In this document: one piece after another, positions 59,285-64,000 of the stretch | Numbering within the stretch: position 1 is the stretch's first letter | Layout of the letters: every line of letters starts with the position of its first letter | Source of the DNA: Eumeta japonica | Taxonomy: Eukaryota > Arthropoda > Insecta > Lepidoptera > Psychidae | Direction: 5' to 3' | NCBI GenBank assembly: GCA_005406025.1 | Contig: BGZK01000881.1 | Span: forward strand, 62,001-126,000 | Length of the DNA stretch: 64,000 nt | Notes under the pieces: generated by a model | Told to the model about the DNA's origin: nothing | Seen by the model: only the letters and a program-made list of their open reading frames with translations | The model's database searches: none | Translations under genes and position numbers: made by a program

Positions 59285-60220
59285 TATAAACTTTATTATT
59301 CTTTCTTATTCTATAAACTTTATTATTATACGAATGGAAAGGAAAATGTATTCATTTTATTAACGAAACTATGTTTTTCTTTACATGTGTTTATTTTTTT
59401 ACTTCTGCAGAGTATCCGGTTTAATAATACAAATTTAATGTATACTGAATTAAATTTTCATTAAATCGAAAGTTACTGTTATCACTCCTATTATCAAAAG
59501 GTGAATTTTCACCAAATCTTGACATTTTAGGGTTCTAGGCATCTATTTCGACTATTCGACCATCATCAATGGAATCATTTATGTATGTTTGCGTGTGTAC
59601 ATGCTTGCATGCGTGCGTACGTGCATGCTTGTGTGTTCACCTCTCATAACTTTTGAACGAATTAACGGATACAAACTCAGTTTGCGACATTCGAAAGTAC
59701 TCTAATCAACTTAGATTTCCTGGAAGTTCGAACTAGTCTTATTTTATGGATTTTGAAAAATCTAAAAATAAACATGTTTTTCAGAATAACTGTTAGACTA
59801 CCCTACTTAGTAGATACCAAAATCTAATCAGCTGTTTTCTCCAAATAGTTGCATCGAGTACCGCAAACTGAACAAAAATCGGTTCATTTAAAGTGTTTTT
59901 TTTAATATACCTTAAAATTGTTTGTTTATAATATTTTAAACTATTATATGTCAAATTTTGAAATCCAACCAGTTGTTCTTTTTTCGTCGATCTTTCCAAA
60001 TTGCATCAAAATCGGTTGGTTCGTTTGAAAATCATAGTGCATGACTTAATGCATGACGACGTGCATTTAAAAAAAAGTTTCTTTTTTTCAAAATGCATTG
60101 GCAATAATTGATGATGTTTTGCACTTGGTCATCTTTTTCTGTTTATAAAACTGCGTTGGATGTCATGAAGCAAATCAAAATATAACAACGCGTTCGAAAG
60201 ATATAACAGTTGAAATAAAA
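59285..60220. other. No gene; microsatellite-like GCATGC stretch and decayed repeats
   Basis: An alternating purine-pyrimidine run (TGCATGCGTGCGTACGTGCA) lies near 59613. The ensuing TTTTGAACGAATTAACGGAT is typical of decayed insect repeats. Confidence 0.35.
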
Positions 60221-60223
60221 TAA

Positions 60224-60843
60224 AAAATCTGAAAAACGGTTGACCCAGCAAACCATCCCCGAAACTTTCCGCTATGATATTTATCGATGTATTTTTGAGC
60301 TCCTTGAGTAATAAACATTGACAATGAGTTCTTGAGCTCAAAAATTTAAAACACGGTTGACGCTTCAGCTCCTTCTTGAAACTTCTTACTACTTTCGAGC
60401 TCAAAGTGATAAAAATGTAGGCGCAGTAAATTATTAAGCTCATTATGTTCAAAAGGTCAATTTTATTGTGTTATTAAACTCTTCAAGTTCAATGATACAG
60501 TGGTAATAAATTTTGAGCGCTTACAATTCCGTAATCTATATTTATGAAATTTAAAAAAACATTTTGTGTATATTAATTTTTGAACTAGATGAACTCAAAA
60601 TGTATTAGAATTATATTTTTGAAATTGGAGAAAATAATAAGGCAATAAAATTGATTGCTTGTGCGTAATGAACACATTAATTTGTTGCTACTTCAATTAG
60701 AACGCTTTGAATTCGAAAGTAGTCAGAAGTTCAAAAGCTTATAGACAATATGAATAACTAAAGGAGCTTAAATACACATAAAACTAAATATCATAGTGGA
60801 AAGTTTTAGGGATGACCTTTACGGTAGGCTTACAGATTTTTTT
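60224..60843. mobile_element. Fold-back (long inverted repeat) element, about 620 bp
   Basis: The left arm contains CATCCCCGAAACTTTCCGC, ATGATATTTATCGATGT and ACTTCTTACTACTTTCGAGC. The right arm has their complements in reverse order (GAATTCGAAAGTAGTCAGAAG near 60709, AAATATCATAGTGGAAAG near 60787, TTTTAGGGATGACC near 60804). Outer AAAAATCTG is mirrored by CAGATTTTT at 60834. Arms span most of the element. No coding capacity is seen. Confidence 0.65.
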
Positions 60844-60859
60844 GAAATGAAAACTTCTC

Positions 60860-61260
60860 TAGGCGCATTAAGTGATTTTTGTAATGGCAAAATCTTTCGA
60901 GTTCGCGTCACCGACATGCTAATGTTCGAACGCTGCTGGCTACAGCACTGAAACAATTATTTATTGTGTATCTAAATTGATTCAACATGCAAGCGCTAGA
61001 TCGCTTTTGGCCTGCTATTTTCTCACAAACCAAATCATGACGCTTAGGTGTTTCGTTCAGCGTAATACAACATGTCGCTCCTACAGATGATACACCACAA
61101 CATTAAGCATTTATTGAATAGTGTAATTCAAATATTAATTGATATTACAATGTTTAATATTTACAATGTGCAAATATGCATACAATGCGCCATCGGTGTA
61201 CACGTTGCAGGCGATAGTAATTAAAATAAATGATTCTATTAAGAAAAAAGGTATGATAGT
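60860..61260. other. No recognised feature
   Basis: A short GC-richer patch near 60900-61080 lacks splice or coding signals I can support. Confidence 0.3.
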
Positions 61261-61264
61261 AAAT

Positions 61265-61995
61265 GTTTCTTAGACTAAAGTCAAGGTGATTGAAAGCACG
61301 ACTGAATACGATGTAAACACATACAGGAGATGGGGAAGTCGAATGAGTGAGAGAGTTATATACATGGGTAGTCTGTTTGCAAACGATGGTAACATGACAA
61401 AGATATCTAACGGAGAGTGAATGAAGGAAGTAGAGTGAATGGGGCCTTGCTTGCTATTATGAATAGAAAAAGTGACTCACGACAAGCGCGTTTGATTATT
61501 CATAATGAGGTCCTAATCCCTCCTCTTATGTGCGGTAGTGAATGTTGAGAATGGGCAAAAAAATAAAATCAATTTGGTGGAGATCTACGTTGTATGTGTA
61601 GAGTTACTTTAAAAGATAGATGTAGAAACAGTGATGTCAGAAAGCGAGGTTTAAAGGAAGATATAACAACTAAAGCAGAAAAAGTTATGTTGCGATGATG
61701 TGGCCATCTGGAAAGGATGAATGAAAGCAGATTAACAAAAGGAATTGATAGAACGAATATGTGTGATGGAAAAATAGGCAACGGCTGCCTTAGAAAATTC
61801 TATGTACATCAAACTGGTGGCACATTAAAAAAGGACTAAATTTTAAGCTCCCGAATGCGACGAGCGTGCATGAAAAGATTGATGAATACCAATAAAGCAA
61901 GAAAGATGTACAAATATTGTAGCGTATGGAAATGTATAGCCTCTGCATACCCTTCTGGGAAATAGGCGTGAGTTTACATTAAATATATAAATTTG
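61265..61995 (+). mobile_element. LINE copy C, C-terminal part, same family as copy A
   Basis: The plus strand begins with a decayed VIESTTEYDV, YMGSLFANDGN and later DRCRNSDVRKRGLKED, then HLERMNESRLTK. These are the conserved C-terminal blocks of this lepidopteran LINE type. It ends near AAATATATAA at 61990. Frameshifts and stops make it inactive. Confidence 0.7.
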
Positions 61996-61999
61996 GATA

Positions 62000-63585
62000 T
62001 ATGTTTACACTTCAATTCTATTTTTCGTAGTAACAGCGCCGCTCACTATGCGCTCACACATTACCAATGTTGAAGCCATACTAAATAAGGCATCGGATTG
62101 CAGTATAGCTTAGTTGAAGAGTGAGTGTACAGATCGGAAAAACTAGTAGGTAGTACATATAAATCATTTGAAAATCCTGAAATAAGAACATTGTTGTTTC
62201 ATAATTTTAAGTTTTCGTTTTCGTCAGCCGTCCTCAATAATTGCTTATTTTTTTTTGTTACAATGACGATATCAGCTTTTGTTAAGTGAAGCAAGAAATT
62301 TCCACAAACCATCTCTATGAAAATTCATGAGGATAGACCATCATATATCTTTCAGCTGCACATTGGCTCTCGTACTCGTCAATTAAACCGGCAATATTAT
62401 ATATAATAGTGAGACAAGACAATAGATAAAATAATTCATGTAAAACATTACCCGACTGTGCGCGTCGCAAAACGCACAACGCATCCTAGGTCGCCCGCTA
62501 ATGGATCTGCTCATTGGGCGTAGAAGATGAAAATTTTGGAATAGAACTGTAGTCCATTATATGACTTATATTTTCAAGGAGCGTGGGTGCACAGCAAAAA
62601 CGAATTTTGTTAACCTAGACTGCAATGCAACGAACATGAGAAAAAATGTCACGTAGTACATTCTGGTTGGTATATTCCTAGTGCATTCAAATCGGTATTT
62701 AAAAGTGAAAGTTGTTAATAAGTTTTTTTAAGAAGATTAATTTTTAATATCTTGAATAAACTTAAAATTGTTTTTCCAAAATCGATATCTCCATAACAAA
62801 CGAAAGCACAGAAATGGCAATTTATTCGTGAGCCTAAATCTGTATTAATCATTCCTAAAGCGGCGGGTATCGATTCTTTACAGTCGATTTAAACTTTGTG
62901 GGGGACCTCAAGAGAATCCAAATCGATTTCAGGGAATTCCACTTTTCAGAGGTACGCGCTGTAACTTCAGCCACTGGCGTCAGGTAGCAATGGACGTCCT
63001 CACCACAGCTCGTTACTTCGAAATAGATGTTTCTGATCAAAACATACGATTTCGTAAACATTAAATTAGAAATAATGCTTAATTTATACTTCAATTTTGG
63101 TTAGAATAGATTTCGATGTTTATTGAAATACATTTTATTCAGGCAATTAGTCAAAGCATATATAGGACTGAATCAGTTTATTACAGGATTCCGCAGACAC
63201 GAAAAAAACGGTACCTTACTAAGATCATTTCAGTGTCGTTCTGTGTTTTTAGCCCTTTTCTTCGAATCTATTGCACGAAAAAAATTTTAATTCGTTAGAT
63301 ATTTAGAGTAAGGAGACTCAATTATGACCATATAGCGTAAATTGATGGGTTATGATTTTAGAGGTTAATTTTAGGGATAAATTTGTTTATTAAAAGAGAT
63401 TTTTGTCAAGTACATGGTATGGTGTATAGAAATTTTTTTTTTATGAGAAGTGCAAATACGTTTTTATTGTTACAAATTGAATGATTTAAGAAAAAAAAGG
63501 TAGAAGAAAATGTACAATAACAAACCATTTCCTCTTTACTTCCGAAACTATAAAATTTTGGAGAAAATTAGAAACATAGAGCTTT
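62000..63585. other. No gene recognised
   Basis: The DNA is AT-rich with moderate-GC patches near 62450-62530 and 62925-63010. A minus-strand open frame at 62855-63094 has no recognised domain. Confidence 0.3.
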
Positions 63586-63589
63586 ATTC

Positions 63590-64000
63590 GTATCGTTCTT
63601 TACTGACATTCCTGTTTTAACTACCAGTTCTCATAACTCATCTTCCGCTCTTGGTGAATCATTACTGAAGAGAACTAGTCCGACTTGTAATATTAATTTA
63701 AATTTAAATTAGAATTTAAACTTAAATATGTGAGTTCTGAAGAGGTTATCCAAACATTTAAATCTTTATACGTGAAGAGGACTGCAGATACTCCTGGTCT
63801 TTTCATTATGATTGTAAACTCCTTTATTGATTACATTGCGTCACATTCGGCGTTTATCTTTAATAAGTGTTTGGGTGAAGGCGTGTTTCCTGATTTGATG
63901 AAAGAAGGTAAAGTAATTTCATTATTTAAAGGCGATAGTACATTAAGTCCAAATAATTTAAAATCCATTCTAATACTATCGTTACTTAACAAAATATTCG
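63590..64000 (+). mobile_element. LINE reverse transcriptase N-terminus, cut by window end
   Basis: From 63697 an open frame reads VSSEEVIQTFKSLYVKRTAD, then SAFIFNKCLGEGVFPDLMKE, GKVISLFKGDST and ends near SLLNKIF at 64000. This is the start of a jockey/CR1-like RT (FPD.MK..KVI.LFK). A decayed Ser/Leu-rich lead at 63590-63690 probably belongs to it. ILILSLL stands where relatives have a RPIS-type block, so it is already diverged. Confidence 0.75.

Noticed and set aside
1..64000. tRNA, rRNA or viral insertions
   Set aside because: I saw no cloverleaf with A/B boxes, no rRNA core sequence and no virus-like protein domain; a covariance-model and protein search would be needed to exclude decayed copies.

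Overview
This is a eukaryotic, AT-rich, intron-containing window dense in transposable elements. The repeat content (lepidopteran-type LINEs, mariner and hAT elements, a dispersed family ending in GGACGAAGCCGCGGG..GAAGCTA, and the repeat beginning AAACCGGCCAAGTGCGAGTC) together with an insect-like CPSF6 gene points to a moth or butterfly. There is no bacterial-style gene packing; most of the sequence is intron, intergenic DNA and decayed mobile elements.

The one gene I can name is the 3' two-thirds of CPSF6 (68-kDa subunit of cleavage factor Im), plus strand, 2781-14974. Six exons join with consistent phases: the Gly/Pro-rich middle (2781-2895, 4809-5086), the conserved helical block before the RS-like tail (6929-7245) and the Arg/Asp/Glu/Ser-rich tail (7321-7461, 14173-14220, 14692-14974, stop at 14972). 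The RRM-encoding 5' exons lie outside or were not found. Two phase-compatible alternative last exons sit between 14220 and 14692, and the 2781 exon has two in-phase donors 18 nt apart. The 6.7-kb intron 7462-14172 holds a minus-strand LINE split by a mariner element.

From 15 to 33 kb the window is mainly mobile DNA: a pogo/Tigger-like MITE (17703-18318), a transposase-tail remnant (19.2-19.7 kb), an element with inverted ends that contains a ten-unit 120-bp satellite (20462-22529), a complete but frameshifted Buster-type hAT element (23103-25854), a LINE ORF1 with an abutting mariner fragment (27.2-28.5 kb), a minus-strand LINE RT (29.4-30.9 kb) and a Tc1/mariner-superfamily element (31568-33075) carrying two abutting perfect palindromes inside its transposase.

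From 33 to 59 kb there is long AT-rich DNA with short GC-rich islands that look like promoters or first exons (16.6-17.3, 33.8, 38.1, 54.1 kb), an isolated plus-strand coding exon at 58578-58770 and a good minus-strand terminal exon at 55492-55605. I cannot name these genes. The starts at 54244 and 58596 leave the same splice phase, so they may be alternative first exons of one plus-strand gene continuing beyond the window. The last 5 kb holds a fold-back element (60224-60843) and two LINE fragments (61.27-62.0 kb and 63.59 kb to the end).

All calls come from reading the sequence and from remembered family features; no alignment or database search was run.
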